A stretch of 64,000 bases of DNA from Thalassotalea euphylliae (GCF_003390395.1 NZ_QUOV01000001.1:2976001-3040000), one strand, 5' to 3'; shown: positions 18,305-27,510, numbered from the stretch's first letter. Notes: generated by a model from the sequence alone, not told the origin. A program made the numbers and translations.

Positions 18305-20602
18305 ATGAGCACTGAGTTACCTAGATTTAAACGTTTACCTATTGCCACGGCGATAATGGCGAGTTTAGCAGCAAGCTCGATACCTAGCGCCTATGCAGAC
18401 AACTTAGATGATGACGCAGGGATCGAAGAAATTATCATCGTTGCGGAAAAGCGAAATGAAAGCCTGCAAGATGTATCACAAGCGGTAACCGCTGTGACAG
18501 GTGAAGATTTACTGGATAAAAATATTCTTTCATTTGTTGATCTTAGCGCTATTACTCCCGGTGTCACCGTAGCGAAAAACGAAGGTTTTAAAACGATTAT
18601 TTCAATTCGCGGTGTTGGTAACGAAGCCAACCAAAATATCGTCGCGAACCCGTCAGTTTCCTATCATATGGACGGTATTTATATCGCTTCACCTTTCGCC
18701 CTACAAACTGACTTTATTGATGTTGAGCTGATTGAGGTGCTGCGTGGTCCACAAGGCACTTTATTTGGTCAAAACTCGACAGGTGGTGCCATCAATGTGA
18801 TCAGTAAGCGCCCTGAGTTAGGCGAAACCAATGGTAAGTTTGACTATACCTTTGGCGAACATAGCCTGAGCCAATTGCGCGGCTCTGTAAATATACCGAT
18901 TGGTGATAGCGCCGCGCTGCGCACTTCAGTATCTAAATACGATCGCGATGGCTTTTCAAAAAACGTACTTAACGGACAAGACTTGGATGACGCCGATAAT
19001 CTCACCATTAAAACCGATTTCTTCTGGCAAGCCACGGATAACACAAACCTTCGCTTGATTGGTCAATTCTTCGAGGCTGATAGCAATGGGGCGGCAATTA
19101 AAGGTATCGACGATCCGACCCCCGGTGCGCGCAACCTAGCCCAAGATACTGAATCAAAATTTGAGTTAGACTCAAAACTTGTTGGCCTGATCGTCGAAAG
19201 TGATTTGGGCTTTGCGACCGCAAAATATTTAGGTAGCTGGCAAGAAGATGAAATTTTAGTGCAACGTGATAACGACCGCCACGCCTACAGCACGAACCCT
19301 GAATACACGATTAGCGCCTTCTTACCCGAAATTAATAATGTTGAAACCTTCACCCATGAAATTAACTTAATTTCCCATGAGCCAGCTTTTGGCAAGCTCG
19401 ACTGGATTGTTGGCGCTTTCTATTTGGATACTGATATCGAAGTGACCATACGTGAAGAGTTAGATGCTAATGGTAACGGTGTGTTAGATGGCTATGTGCC
19501 GTCTTTCCCTGACGTATTTGCTGGTGATGTTGGCTTTATTTCGGATGCCACGCCAAGCCGTGAATCGTTTTCAATATACGGTCAAACAACCTATAACTTT
19601 AACGACACGACACGCTTAATTACCGGTTTACGCTATACCAAAGACGATGTTGAAAGTGCGGTTTCTAACTTCTTTGCGCCTGAACCCACCTTAATTGAAG
19701 CGTCGGTTGAAGAAGTAACAGGCCGAATTGCTGTCGAATACGATATTAGCGATGATATTATGGTTTACGGCTCTTACACACGTGGCTTTAAACCGGGCGG
19801 TAGTAACTTAACCTTTGGTTTTGAACCAGGCGAATTCGACTTTATTAGCGGCGCTATTGATAACTCTGAACCTTTGGTATTCCCTACATTTGAAAATGAA
19901 ACGATTAACGCATACGAGCTTGGGATTAAAGCCGAACTACTGGATAACCGACTGCGCACTAACTTAGCGACCTTCTTCTACGATTATCAAAACCTACAAT
20001 TCCAAGCAACCGATCCTAATGCCTTCCAAGGCGGTGTGGCCAATATTCCTGAAGCGGAAATTACCGGTTTAGAGTTAGAGTTGATTGCGCTACTTACCGA
20101 CGATTTGATCTTAGACGTGAAAATGTCGGCATTAGACTCAGAAATTACACAAGATTACTTCGCCCTTGATAATGTAGTAGCCGATGGCCTTGGTTTTGTC
20201 CCTGGTGACGATGTATTGCGAGCTGAATTAGCTGAAAATGTTAAAGGCAACGAGCTTGCTAAAGCACCTGGCTTTACCATGGACGCTAGCCTAGAGTACA
20301 CCACTAATATTGCTAGCCACGAATTCCGCTCGGTACTGCAATACACTTACCGCGGTGAATTTGAGCAACGAATTTTCAACAATCCAGCGATTGATCAAGT
20401 AGATGATTACGAGGTGGTTAACTTACGATTTTCACTTGATTTAGATGACGACACATGGGGCTTTGACTTGATGGCGACCAATGTTTTTGACAAAGACGGT
20501 GTTAACTCACGAATGTCTGATGTTTTTGGTGTTAACGCCACAGGTGAAGAGCTGATTGCGCCGCGCCAAGTGATGGCGAGAGTAAGATATAGTTTTTACT
20601 AA
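18305..20602 (+). CDS. TonB-dependent outer-membrane receptor
   Basis: This receptor would import a scarce substrate across the outer membrane using TonB-ExbBD energy. The 765-residue protein has a signal peptide (about residues 1-31, ending SAYA), a TonB-box-like EEIIIVAEKR at about 40-49, and a plug domain with ITPGVTV, ISIRGVGNE, VELIEVLRGPQGTLFGQNS and GGAINVISKRP. A long beta-barrel ends in VRYSFY with a terminal aromatic residue. It stands between purine-catabolism genes and its promoter carries the RutR-like palindrome, so a purine or ureide substrate is inferred. Sequence alone does not fix the ligand; siderophore or carbohydrate uptake is possible. Confidence 0.93.
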   Translation: MSTELPRFKRLPIATAIMASLAASSIPSAYADNLDDDAGIEEIIIVAEKRNESLQDVSQAVTAVTGEDLLDKNILSFVDLSAITPGVTVAKNEGFKTIISIRGVGNEANQNIVANPSVSYHMDGIYIASPFALQTDFIDVELIEVLRGPQGTLFGQNSTGGAINVISKRPELGETNGKFDYTFGEHSLSQLRGSVNIPIGDSAALRTSVSKYDRDGFSKNVLNGQDLDDADNLTIKTDFFWQATDNTNLRLIGQFFEADSNGAAIKGIDDPTPGARNLAQDTESKFELDSKLVGLIVESDLGFATAKYLGSWQEDEILVQRDNDRHAYSTNPEYTISAFLPEINNVETFTHEINLISHEPAFGKLDWIVGAFYLDTDIEVTIREELDANGNGVLDGYVPSFPDVFAGDVGFISDATPSRESFSIYGQTTYNFNDTTRLITGLRYTKDDVESAVSNFFAPEPTLIEASVEEVTGRIAVEYDISDDIMVYGSYTRGFKPGGSNLTFGFEPGEFDFISGAIDNSEPLVFPTFENETINAYELGIKAELLDNRLRTNLATFFYDYQNLQFQATDPNAFQGGVANIPEAEITGLELELIALLTDDLILDVKMSALDSEITQDYFALDNVVADGLGFVPGDDVLRAELAENVKGNELAKAPGFTMDASLEYTTNIASHEFRSVLQYTYRGEFEQRIFNNPAIDQVDDYEVVNLRFSLDLDDDTWGFDLMATNVFDKDGVNSRMSDVFGVNATGEELIAPRQVMARVRYSFY

Positions 20603-20625
20603 GCTGATAACGATCTAGCAAGATC

Positions 20626-20653
20626 AAAAATGCCTGCAATTGCAGGCATTTTT
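20626..20653. terminator. Bidirectional terminator between TonB receptor and allC-type gene
   Basis: The palindrome AAAATGCCTGCA/TGCAGGCATTTT is flanked by A and T runs. It lies between convergent genes and can end both transcripts. Confidence 0.9.
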
Positions 20654-20714
20654 TATTGGGTTTTCTATCTTTTTATGCGGTTTCTGGGCGCTTTTAAGAG
20701 AAAAGTCTACGCAA

Positions 20715-21998
20715 CTATTCGCTAAAAACGTTTAACGCCATGGTGTTTAAGGATTGATATAACACCGCTAAGGCGTTAATAACGTCACCGTCAATCACCG
20801 CTTCATCTGGGTGATGGCTAATACCACCGGGGCTGCGGATAAACAGCATACCCACAGGGCAAATATCGGCAATTGCCATGGCATCATGACCAGCACCAGA
20901 AGGCAGCACAGCAGCATAGTCAGTTACTTGCTGGCATGCCTTGGCAAATAACTGAATAATCTGATCATCACATTGCACCGCAGGGGCTGCATGCGTCCAC
21001 TGCCAGTTTAGTGTTAACTGACGTTTTTCAGTAATACCAGACGCAGCTTTTTCAATATCAGTGACCAGCCTTACCAGTGCAGCATCTTCCTGCGCTCGTA
21101 TATCGATACTTAATTCTGTTAACCCTGCAATAACGTTAGTCGCCCCCGGCTTAGCAGCAATACTACCTATAGTCGCCACTTGCCCTTGTTGGCTACTTTG
21201 CGCTGCTAATTTGGCCAACTGCTCAACAGCAAGCGTAAACTCTGCCGCAGCAGCAAGGCTGTCTTGACGCAGATTCATTGGCGTTGTCCCTGCATGCCCC
21301 GCTTGGCCTATAAATTCAATGACCGCACGTTTGGCGCCAGCAATTGCGGAAACAACACCTAGCGGTTGCTGATGCGCTTCCAATACTGGGCCTTGCTCGA
21401 TATGAGCTTCCCAATAACCTATCACTTCTTCAGATGACAGCGCTGCCCCTTGCTCAGCTGCTTGCTCAGGATCTAAACCGAAATCCAACATGGCTTGGCG
21501 CATACTGATGCCTTGGCTGTCTTGGAGCGCTAGCCAATTCGGATCAAACTGGCCAGCGAGTGCTTTTGAGCCAATTAAGGTTGTGGCAAAGCGTGTCCCC
21601 TCTTCGTCGCAAAAACCGACAATATCGAGATGAAATGGCAAATTAAGCTCGTTTTGCTGAGCTAAAGCTGCAACCTCAACCCCTAACATCACACCTAAAA
21701 TTCCATCGTAGGCACCAGCATAGGGCACAGTATCTAAATGTGAGCCAATGATCAGGCGTTTAGCATTGGGGTTAGCACTGGTAAGTCTGCCCCATTGGTT
21801 ACCAACCGCATCTTGCCATGTTTCCATCCCCGCTTCACTCATCCACTCGGCAACTTGTTGATTGCACGCTTGGTGCTCTGGGGTTAAATACTGGCGCAAA
21901 ATACCATCGTCAAGCTCACTTATTTGGCTTAGCTGATGGCAACGCTCAATCGCGCGCAGGCCATATTGGCTGACGAGCTGCGTAGACAAATCATCCAT
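20715..21998 (-). CDS. allC: Allantoate amidohydrolase (M20 family)
   Basis: This metal-dependent hydrolase converts allantoate to ureidoglycine with release of ammonia and CO2. The 427-residue protein has M20/AllC motifs in order: GSHLDTVPYAGAYDG, CDEEGTRF with the bridging acid residues, EAHIEQGPVLE, GQAGHAGTTPM and PSGAGHDAM, then SPGGISHHPDEAV near the end. These favour allantoate amidohydrolase over N-carbamoylase or ureidoglycolate relatives, although single-residue specificity cannot be settled here. It is the last gene of the leftward operon starting at the amidase; the next upstream gene encodes the aminotransferase that uses ureidoglycine. Start ATG at 21998 follows a GGGAGAGG ribosome site. 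Confidence 0.88.
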   Translation of the reverse strand: MDDLSTQLVSQYGLRAIERCHQLSQISELDDGILRQYLTPEHQACNQQVAEWMSEAGMETWQDAVGNQWGRLTSANPNAKRLIIGSHLDTVPYAGAYDGILGVMLGVEVAALAQQNELNLPFHLDIVGFCDEEGTRFATTLIGSKALAGQFDPNWLALQDSQGISMRQAMLDFGLDPEQAAEQGAALSSEEVIGYWEAHIEQGPVLEAHQQPLGVVSAIAGAKRAVIEFIGQAGHAGTTPMNLRQDSLAAAAEFTLAVEQLAKLAAQSSQQGQVATIGSIAAKPGATNVIAGLTELSIDIRAQEDAALVRLVTDIEKAASGITEKRQLTLNWQWTHAAPAVQCDDQIIQLFAKACQQVTDYAAVLPSGAGHDAMAIADICPVGMLFIRSPGGISHHPDEAVIDGDVINALAVLYQSLNTMALNVFSE

Positions 21999-22025
21999 TT
22001 ACAACCTCTCCCTAGCTTTGCTGTT

Positions 22026-22073
22026 CATGCCTTCGCTGTCCATGCCTTCTCTGTCCATGCCTTCACTGTCCAT
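22026..22073 (-). repeat. 15-base tandem repeat between the aminotransferase and allC genes
   Basis: On the minus strand the sequence ATGGACAGTGAAGGC is repeated three times with single-base changes, followed by a fourth partial copy beginning ATGAACAGC. It covers the aminotransferase stop codon. Read in one frame it encodes a short peptide (MDSEG, MDREG, MDSEG, MNSKARERL) that stops at TAA immediately before the allC ATG. Confidence 0.9.
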
Positions 22074-23289
22074 GGTAGTAGGCTAATGCAGCCAAAGTCG
22101 CTTCACCGCTCGGGCCTTTATAGCCATTGGCCTGCAAGCAGGCATCTAAACAAGAGAGTGTTTGCAGTACCGTATCTTTGCGAGCGTTATAGCCCATAGT
22201 GCCAATTCGCCAAATTTTGCCATGCAGTGGGCCAAAGGAAGTGCCAATTTCAATACCAAAATCATTAAGCATTTGATTACGCACCTGATCGCCATTTACT
22301 TCGCTAGGAATATAAACGCCAACCACATTATTCATTTTGTGATTAATATCGCCGAAAACTTTTAACCCTAAGGCTTGAACACCAGCAAGCATCGCGTCGC
22401 CATGGAGCTTATGTCTGGCGACACACTCATCAACTCCTTCTTCTAACACAATACGAGCGCACTCAGAGGCACAATAAAGCATGCTGGTCGCTTCAGTATG
22501 ATGATTTAGGCGCTCTTCGCCCCAGTAATCCATGATCATACCCAGGTCAAAATAATTGGAGCGAATAAAGGGCTCAATGCCGTCTTGATGATCTGCCGTG
22601 CGAATACCAGCTTCGACTTTTTTGCGTTGGCGTATCCAGTCAACACACTTGTCACTGAGCGTGATGGGCGCAGAGCCAGAAGGCCCGCCCAAACACTTTT
22701 GTAACCCGACAGTTAGGGCATCCACTTGCCACTCGTCTGCTGGTAAGTCATTACCGACAATCGATGCGGTGGCGTCACAATAGAACAAGACGTCGTGCTG
22801 CTGACAAATAGCGCCGATATCTCCCAGTGGTTGGTTCATCGTTGTCGATGTATCACCTTGCACCATGGCGAGCACACGTGGTTGCACCCGCTTAATCGCC
22901 GCTTCAATTTGCTCAGGTTGAAATACTTCGCCCCACGCCACCTCAATAGTGTGTACGTCAGCTTGTGCGCGTGTCGCTATTTCTGCCAGCAAATGGCCAA
23001 AACGGCCCATAATCGGCACTAACACTTTATCGCCCGGTCTTAGCATCGAAAGTAATGCTGACTCGATACCTGCCCTTGAAGTGCCGTCAATTAAAAACGT
23101 CCACTCGTTGTTGGTTTTAAATATTTGGCGATAACGCGCCATGGTTTCGTTCATAAACCCTGTCATCGCTGGGTCGTATTGACCAATTAGCTGTGCTGAC
23201 ATGGCTCTCAGTACCCTTGGGTCTGCGTTAATCGGCCCTGGGCCCATCAGCAAGCGCTGCGGCGGATTGAGTGTTTGTTTATCTGTCAT
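22063..23289 (-). CDS. (S)-ureidoglycine-glyoxylate aminotransferase (PucG/HpxJ-like)
   Basis: This PLP enzyme is expected to transfer the amino group of ureidoglycine to glyoxylate, giving oxalurate and glycine. The 408-residue class V aminotransferase begins with LLMGPGPINADPRVL, has a DGTSRAGIESALL phosphate-binding region, the cofactor Asp in YCDATASIVGNDL, and the PLP lysine in LTVGLQKCLGGPSGSAP. The C-terminal half includes NNVVGVYIP and KIWRIGTMGYNA, typical of PucG-like proteins. Serine-glyoxylate and alanine-glyoxylate aminotransferases are close relatives, but its place directly upstream of allantoate amidohydrolase supports the ureidoglycine role. Confidence 0.85.
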   Translation of the reverse strand: MTDKQTLNPPQRLLMGPGPINADPRVLRAMSAQLIGQYDPAMTGFMNETMARYRQIFKTNNEWTFLIDGTSRAGIESALLSMLRPGDKVLVPIMGRFGHLLAEIATRAQADVHTIEVAWGEVFQPEQIEAAIKRVQPRVLAMVQGDTSTTMNQPLGDIGAICQQHDVLFYCDATASIVGNDLPADEWQVDALTVGLQKCLGGPSGSAPITLSDKCVDWIRQRKKVEAGIRTADHQDGIEPFIRSNYFDLGMIMDYWGEERLNHHTEATSMLYCASECARIVLEEGVDECVARHKLHGDAMLAGVQALGLKVFGDINHKMNNVVGVYIPSEVNGDQVRNQMLNDFGIEIGTSFGPLHGKIWRIGTMGYNARKDTVLQTLSCLDACLQANGYKGPSGEATLAALAYYHGQ

Positions 23290-23319
23290 TATCCTTCTCC
23301 TAGCTAATCCTAACTAAAG

Positions 23320-24156
23320 CTAGTTACCTAGCGCTTGCATTAACATACGAATACCGGTCAGCATTAACACCACAGCAAATGCGCGTTTTAACTGCTTTGG
23401 CTCAAGCTTACTACCCAGTTTTACACCAATAGGGGCACATAAAATGGTGAGTGGAATAATCAGCAGAAAAGCGGGAATATTGACTAGGCCAAAGGTGCCA
23501 AGTGGCGCATCCACTGGCGTTTGTGCGACCGCAAGTAAGGTGAGTACGCCCGGTAGCGCAATGATTAAACCAAATACTGCAGCAGTGCCGACGGCAACAT
23601 GAGCCCGTACATTAAATGCCGACAGTAAAGGTACGCCAATGGTGCCACCGCCAATACCTATCATCACGGATAATCCACCCACGGTTGAGGCCATAATCCC
23701 CTGCCCAAAGCGACCCGGTAGCTCATTTTTTAATGCCGGTGCACCCGCGCGAAACAGCATATTTAAACTCACCATAATCGCGATAGCTGCAAACATTACG
23801 GTTAGCGCCTGACCTTGCACATAGTGTGCGAACAAGCTGCCAACAATCGCCATAGCAAGAATAAAACCTGTCCAGTATTTAACAATATCAAGGTCAACAT
23901 TACCTTTAGCGTAATGTGAACGAATAGAGGAAACTGAGGTTGGTACTATGGTCGCAAGTGAGGTTGCCGTTGCAATCATCATGGCTGATTCGGCACTAAC
24001 CCCAAAACCTTGTAGTAAAAAATAAAGCACTGGCACAATAACAATGCCACCGCCAACACCAAATAAGCCCGCTAATAAGCCAGCAAAAACACCTGTTGCC
24101 ACCAAAGCGACCATAATCGGCCATTGATTGGCCAATTCATTTAACAACTCTGTCAT
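23320..24156 (-). CDS. TauE/SafE family permease
   Basis: This 278-residue protein has about eight hydrophobic helices and the two TauE/SafE signature repeats: LAGLFGVGGGIVIVPVLYF near residue 30 and SVMIGIGGGTIGVPLLSAF near residue 165. The family moves small organic anions such as sulfite, sulfoacetate or related acids. Here it is flanked at short distance by the aminotransferase and the HpxW-like gene, so it probably moves an intermediate or product of ureide breakdown, for example oxalate, oxamate or glyoxylate, or a pathway substrate. Direction and substrate are inference. Confidence 0.85.
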   Translation of the reverse strand: MTELLNELANQWPIMVALVATGVFAGLLAGLFGVGGGIVIVPVLYFLLQGFGVSAESAMMIATATSLATIVPTSVSSIRSHYAKGNVDLDIVKYWTGFILAMAIVGSLFAHYVQGQALTVMFAAIAIMVSLNMLFRAGAPALKNELPGRFGQGIMASTVGGLSVMIGIGGGTIGVPLLSAFNVRAHVAVGTAAVFGLIIALPGVLTLLAVAQTPVDAPLGTFGLVNIPAFLLIIPLTILCAPIGVKLGSKLEPKQLKRAFAVVLMLTGIRMLMQALGN

Positions 24157-24192
24157 TTATTTTCCTAATTTTTACCTAATTTTTTTCGTAAG

Positions 24193-25761
24193 TTATTTAT
24201 CGACACAACCGACAAGCGCGGCGCCATCTGAGCGGGGATCTGAAGCTGCTGCCAGCTCAGTGTCACTATCTAAAATTGCACCAGCATGACCCATCATTTC
24301 ATTGTTATCGTCTACAGATTGCCATTTGTGTTTTAAGCGATCCAATTCAGTACCCAGCTCAGAGGCCAGTGTAAGTTCCACTTTTAAGTTAGTACTAGTA
24401 TCACCCCAAGTGCGGCCTAACAACCAACGCGGCGCAGCAACGGCTTCATTAATGGTACGATTTCGCCATGTATAATCGGTAAATACTTTTGCTTGGGTTT
24501 GCGGCTGACCTTCACCGCCCATAGTGCCATACGCTAGTCGCCTGCCATCGTGATAGCGGGCAAACGCTGGGTTTAGGGTATGCGCTGGCTTCTTATTTGC
24601 CGCCAAACAGTTAGTGGTTGTGCTGTCTAAAGAAAAACTAATGCCACGGTTATTCCACGTAAAGCCACCGTCTTTCATCACAACGCCTGAGCCAAATTCC
24701 CAGTAAATGCTTTGGATAAAGCTAACCATTTGACCACGCTGATCTCGCGCCGCTAGCCACACGGTATCGCCCGGTGAAGCATTAAACGGCCAAGCTTCCG
24801 CTTTTGACATGGAAATATTATTCGCCAGTTCGCTAATTGCCGGGGCTTGCAATACTTGCTGATAAAGCGCAGTTACCGCATTGGGGTCTGCCCACAGTTG
24901 CGGACGTAAATGGAAGCTCTGCTTAGTAGCCTCAACAATTAAGTGTAACCAATCAATATCTTCACTCGCTTGACTGCGCAATTGATCAACAATCGACAAA
25001 ATAATTAAAGAGTGAATACCTTGTGTTGGCGCAGGCAGGTTATAACAATCAACCCCCTGTAAACTGGCTTTTAGCGGTGTGACCACTTGCGCTTGTGTCG
25101 CATTAATATCAGCCAACTTGATTTGGCTGCCAGCAGCCGCCAAATCAGCGGCAAAGCTCTGTGCTAATTCTCCTTGATAAAATGCTTGTAAGCCATTTTT
25201 TGCAAGATATTCAAACGTATTGGCTAACGCAGGGTTGGTAAAATGTTCCCCTTGTTTTAACGCTAAGCCATTAGGTTCATATAGCGCTTTAAAAGCATCG
25301 TTGCGTTTATCAACCGCATATAATTTATCGCTTGCCGTTTGTAAGCTAGTGGTGACCTCAAACCCTGAACGCGCCGCAGCAATTGCCGGTGCCAGAATTT
25401 CACTCAGTGGCAACTTGGCATTTTCGTCAGCATTGAGCGCTGCTTGCCAGCCACTAATGGTGCCTGCTTGGGTAATCGCACTTAGCCCGCCGCGCTCTGG
25501 AATAGCGTCAAACTCTTGGTAAACTGCTAGGTTTTGGCAAGCAGCGCCGCAGGCATCAATGGCAATTGGTGCATCGCTGCCAGGGTTGTCAATGAGCCAA
25601 AAACCATCGCCACCGATAGAGTTCATATGGGGATAAACGACGCTAATGGTCGCCGCTGCAGCAACCATAGCCTCGGTAGCCGTGCCACCTTGACGTAGAA
25701 TCGACATGCCCGCTTCTGTTGCTGTTTTATGCGGGGCGGTAAACGCTATATTCTCTTTCAT
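24193..25761 (-). CDS. hpxW: Gamma-glutamyltransferase-family hydrolase, HpxW-like oxamate amidohydrolase
   Basis: This 522-residue Ntn-hydrolase belongs to the gamma-glutamyltranspeptidase superfamily. HpxW of Klebsiella, from the same superfamily, hydrolyses oxamate to oxalate and ammonia at the end of the urate pathway. Visible are MNSIGGDGFWLID near the N-terminus, a candidate nucleophile Thr in SPGDTVWLAA near residue 331 where self-cleavage would occur, and YGTMGGEGQPQTQAKV near residue 410. No signal peptide is seen, unlike periplasmic glutathione hydrolases, which supports a cytoplasmic HpxW role. Neighbouring aminotransferase and allantoate amidohydrolase genes strengthen the call; glutathione hydrolase activity cannot be excluded. 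Confidence 0.75.
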   Translation of the reverse strand: MKENIAFTAPHKTATEAGMSILRQGGTATEAMVAAAATISVVYPHMNSIGGDGFWLIDNPGSDAPIAIDACGAACQNLAVYQEFDAIPERGGLSAITQAGTISGWQAALNADENAKLPLSEILAPAIAAARSGFEVTTSLQTASDKLYAVDKRNDAFKALYEPNGLALKQGEHFTNPALANTFEYLAKNGLQAFYQGELAQSFAADLAAAGSQIKLADINATQAQVVTPLKASLQGVDCYNLPAPTQGIHSLIILSIVDQLRSQASEDIDWLHLIVEATKQSFHLRPQLWADPNAVTALYQQVLQAPAISELANNISMSKAEAWPFNASPGDTVWLAARDQRGQMVSFIQSIYWEFGSGVVMKDGGFTWNNRGISFSLDSTTTNCLAANKKPAHTLNPAFARYHDGRRLAYGTMGGEGQPQTQAKVFTDYTWRNRTINEAVAAPRWLLGRTWGDTSTNLKVELTLASELGTELDRLKHKWQSVDDNNEMMGHAGAILDSDTELAAASDPRSDGAALVGCVDK

Positions 25762-25815
25762 TGTTATTTCTCATAGTTTAATGCTTTGCCAGCCAAGCAA
25801 CTAAGGTCTACGAAG

Positions 25816-25855
25816 CCTTAAGCTCAAAACCTTAAGCTCAAACCTTAAGCTAGTA
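25816..25855. repeat. 13-base imperfect tandem repeat (CCTTAAGCTCAAA)
   Basis: Three adjacent copies beginning CCTTAAGCT occupy the gap between the amidase stop and the HpxW-like start, followed by a degraded fourth (CCTTGAACTAGCT). A related pair occurs at 58791-58813. Confidence 0.85.
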
Positions 25856-25881
25856 CCTTGAACTAGCTAGCTTGACTGGCC

Positions 25882-27090
25882 TTACTTACTAAGATCGCAA
25901 GCAAGGTTGAGTAATGTTCGATCGCTATTGGCTGCCATAAGTAGCGAATAGCCATAAGGTGCTAACGATTCACTATCGTTTTGCGCAGGCAAATTACTAT
26001 CGACTGGTATAGATATATCAGGCAAGTGCACCTGCGCAGCGCCAGACAATCCAGCCATGGCTGTTAACGTGAGTATTTTTGCGCGCAACGCACTGGTGTC
26101 AGCGCCAAGCTTGGGAGCCACCGTAGGTGTTGTCGGTAAAAATAGCGCACTGCTTGACGTTAGCTGTTGCATCACCTTTTGCCAGCGTTGTTGCACCTTC
26201 TTAGCTTGCGCTTCTTCAGCTGCCGTTAGCGCTAGCGCCATTTCAAAGCGCGCACTTATTGCTGGTGCGAAATGAGCACTAAAATCAGGCGATAAACTCG
26301 TTAGCCATTGTTCATGTGTACGAGCGATTTCGCGCCCTTGTAAAATGCGAAAAGCATCGGCAAGCTCGTCCAATATGCCTGTATCGGCAATATCAAATTC
26401 CCGAACCTTGGCAAAATAAGGGACAATTTCATCTAACTTATTACTGAGCGCGTTCGCTAGCTCTGGCTCAACCAAATCGAAAAGTGACTGACAAACCAAC
26501 AACTCTTCCACTTTATAAATAGGCTGCTTGGGCAACAAAACATTGCCAACCATAGACAGTAACTCTGCGCTATTGGTTAGCCAGCCTGTCGTGTCAAATG
26601 CTGGCGCCAGAGGTAATAAGCCCTGAACGCTAATAACACCATGACTTGGGCGAATGCCATATAAGCCACAATAGCTGGCTGGCACGCGAATAGAGCCGCC
26701 AGTATCAGTACCTAAACCGATATCCGCTAAATCAGCCGCAATGGCTGCCGCAGAGCCCATGCTGGAGCCGCCACAGCTATGACCTGCTAGTTTCGGGTTT
26801 TGAGCAGCGCCGTAATGATGGTTATTTCCCTCTAGGCTATACGCTAATTCATCAGTATGCGTAAAACCAACAAACTGACAGGCTTGCATCATCAACTTAT
26901 TCACACTATCGGAAGTTTCTGTTGCCGCTAGCGCTTGGCGAAACCACTCTGGGTTACCAGCGCTATTTTTATGTCCCTGAACCGTAAATAAGTCTTTAAC
27001 GGCAAGGCGTAATCCAGCCAGCTCCCCTTTATCACGCGCTTGCCAACCTTTGGGGCCATGATTGCAGAAAATTGCCGAGTCCTGCTTCAC
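25882..27090 (-). CDS. Amidase (amidase-signature family), possible oxalurate or ureide hydrolase
   Basis: This 402-residue amidase-signature enzyme has the Ser-cisSer-Lys triad: Lys in LAVKDLFTVQG near residue 32, the glycine/serine loop SCGGSSMGSAAAIAA, and the nucleophile region GLGTDTGGSIRVPASYCG near residue 131. It is short for the family and lacks the extra C-terminal domain of allophanate hydrolase AtzF. It heads the operon with HpxW-like, permease, aminotransferase and allantoate amidohydrolase genes. Klebsiella hpx loci also carry an amidase (HpxY) near HpxW. Hydrolysis of oxalurate or another ureide is plausible, but the substrate is not shown by sequence. Confidence 0.8.
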   Translation of the reverse strand: MKQDSAIFCNHGPKGWQARDKGELAGLRLAVKDLFTVQGHKNSAGNPEWFRQALAATETSDSVNKLMMQACQFVGFTHTDELAYSLEGNNHHYGAAQNPKLAGHSCGGSSMGSAAAIAADLADIGLGTDTGGSIRVPASYCGLYGIRPSHGVISVQGLLPLAPAFDTTGWLTNSAELLSMVGNVLLPKQPIYKVEELLVCQSLFDLVEPELANALSNKLDEIVPYFAKVREFDIADTGILDELADAFRILQGREIARTHEQWLTSLSPDFSAHFAPAISARFEMALALTAAEEAQAKKVQQRWQKVMQQLTSSSALFLPTTPTVAPKLGADTSALRAKILTLTAMAGLSGAAQVHLPDISIPVDSNLPAQNDSESLAPYGYSLLMAANSDRTLLNLACDLSK

Positions 27091-27292
27091 TGTAATGTTA
27101 TTCCTTTTATTTTTCTTTTAATGAACTTTTACCGCAGTGCTTATACCTGCAACTTGCTACCTGCTATCAGCTTAACGCGTTTAAGTTTGGTAGAAGTGGA
27201 GTAAAATAAATTATTAACTAGCTGGCCTTATTGGCCAGCCTAGCGTTTATATCGACTAAGTACTGCAAGTCTAGTGCCATAAAACGACATTC

Positions 27293-27308
27293 TTATCCGA
27301 TCGGTCAA
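27293..27308. promoter_or_regulatory. RutR-like operator upstream of the amidase-hpxW operon
   Basis: On the plus strand this is TTATCCGATCGGTCAA; on the minus strand it reads TTGACCGATCGGATAA. It has a full TTGACC half-site and the shared CCGATCGG core. It is about 200 bases before the amidase start, so the promoter probably has a long leader. Confidence 0.6.
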
Positions 27309-27510
27309 GATTAGGGGCGTAATGAAAATTTACCCTAAAACCCACTGAGAAAAAACAACCAATTTACGTGTTTTTACTCACCAATTTGGTGCTTTTGCAC
27401 CTTAATGATCAGATTTTTTGAAACTTGTCGTTTAAGAGTAATGCCTAGCGTATAGGTCACAAGAGGATTTGATTTATGAGGGAAAAGGCTATATGAGCAA
27501 CTAAAATCAT

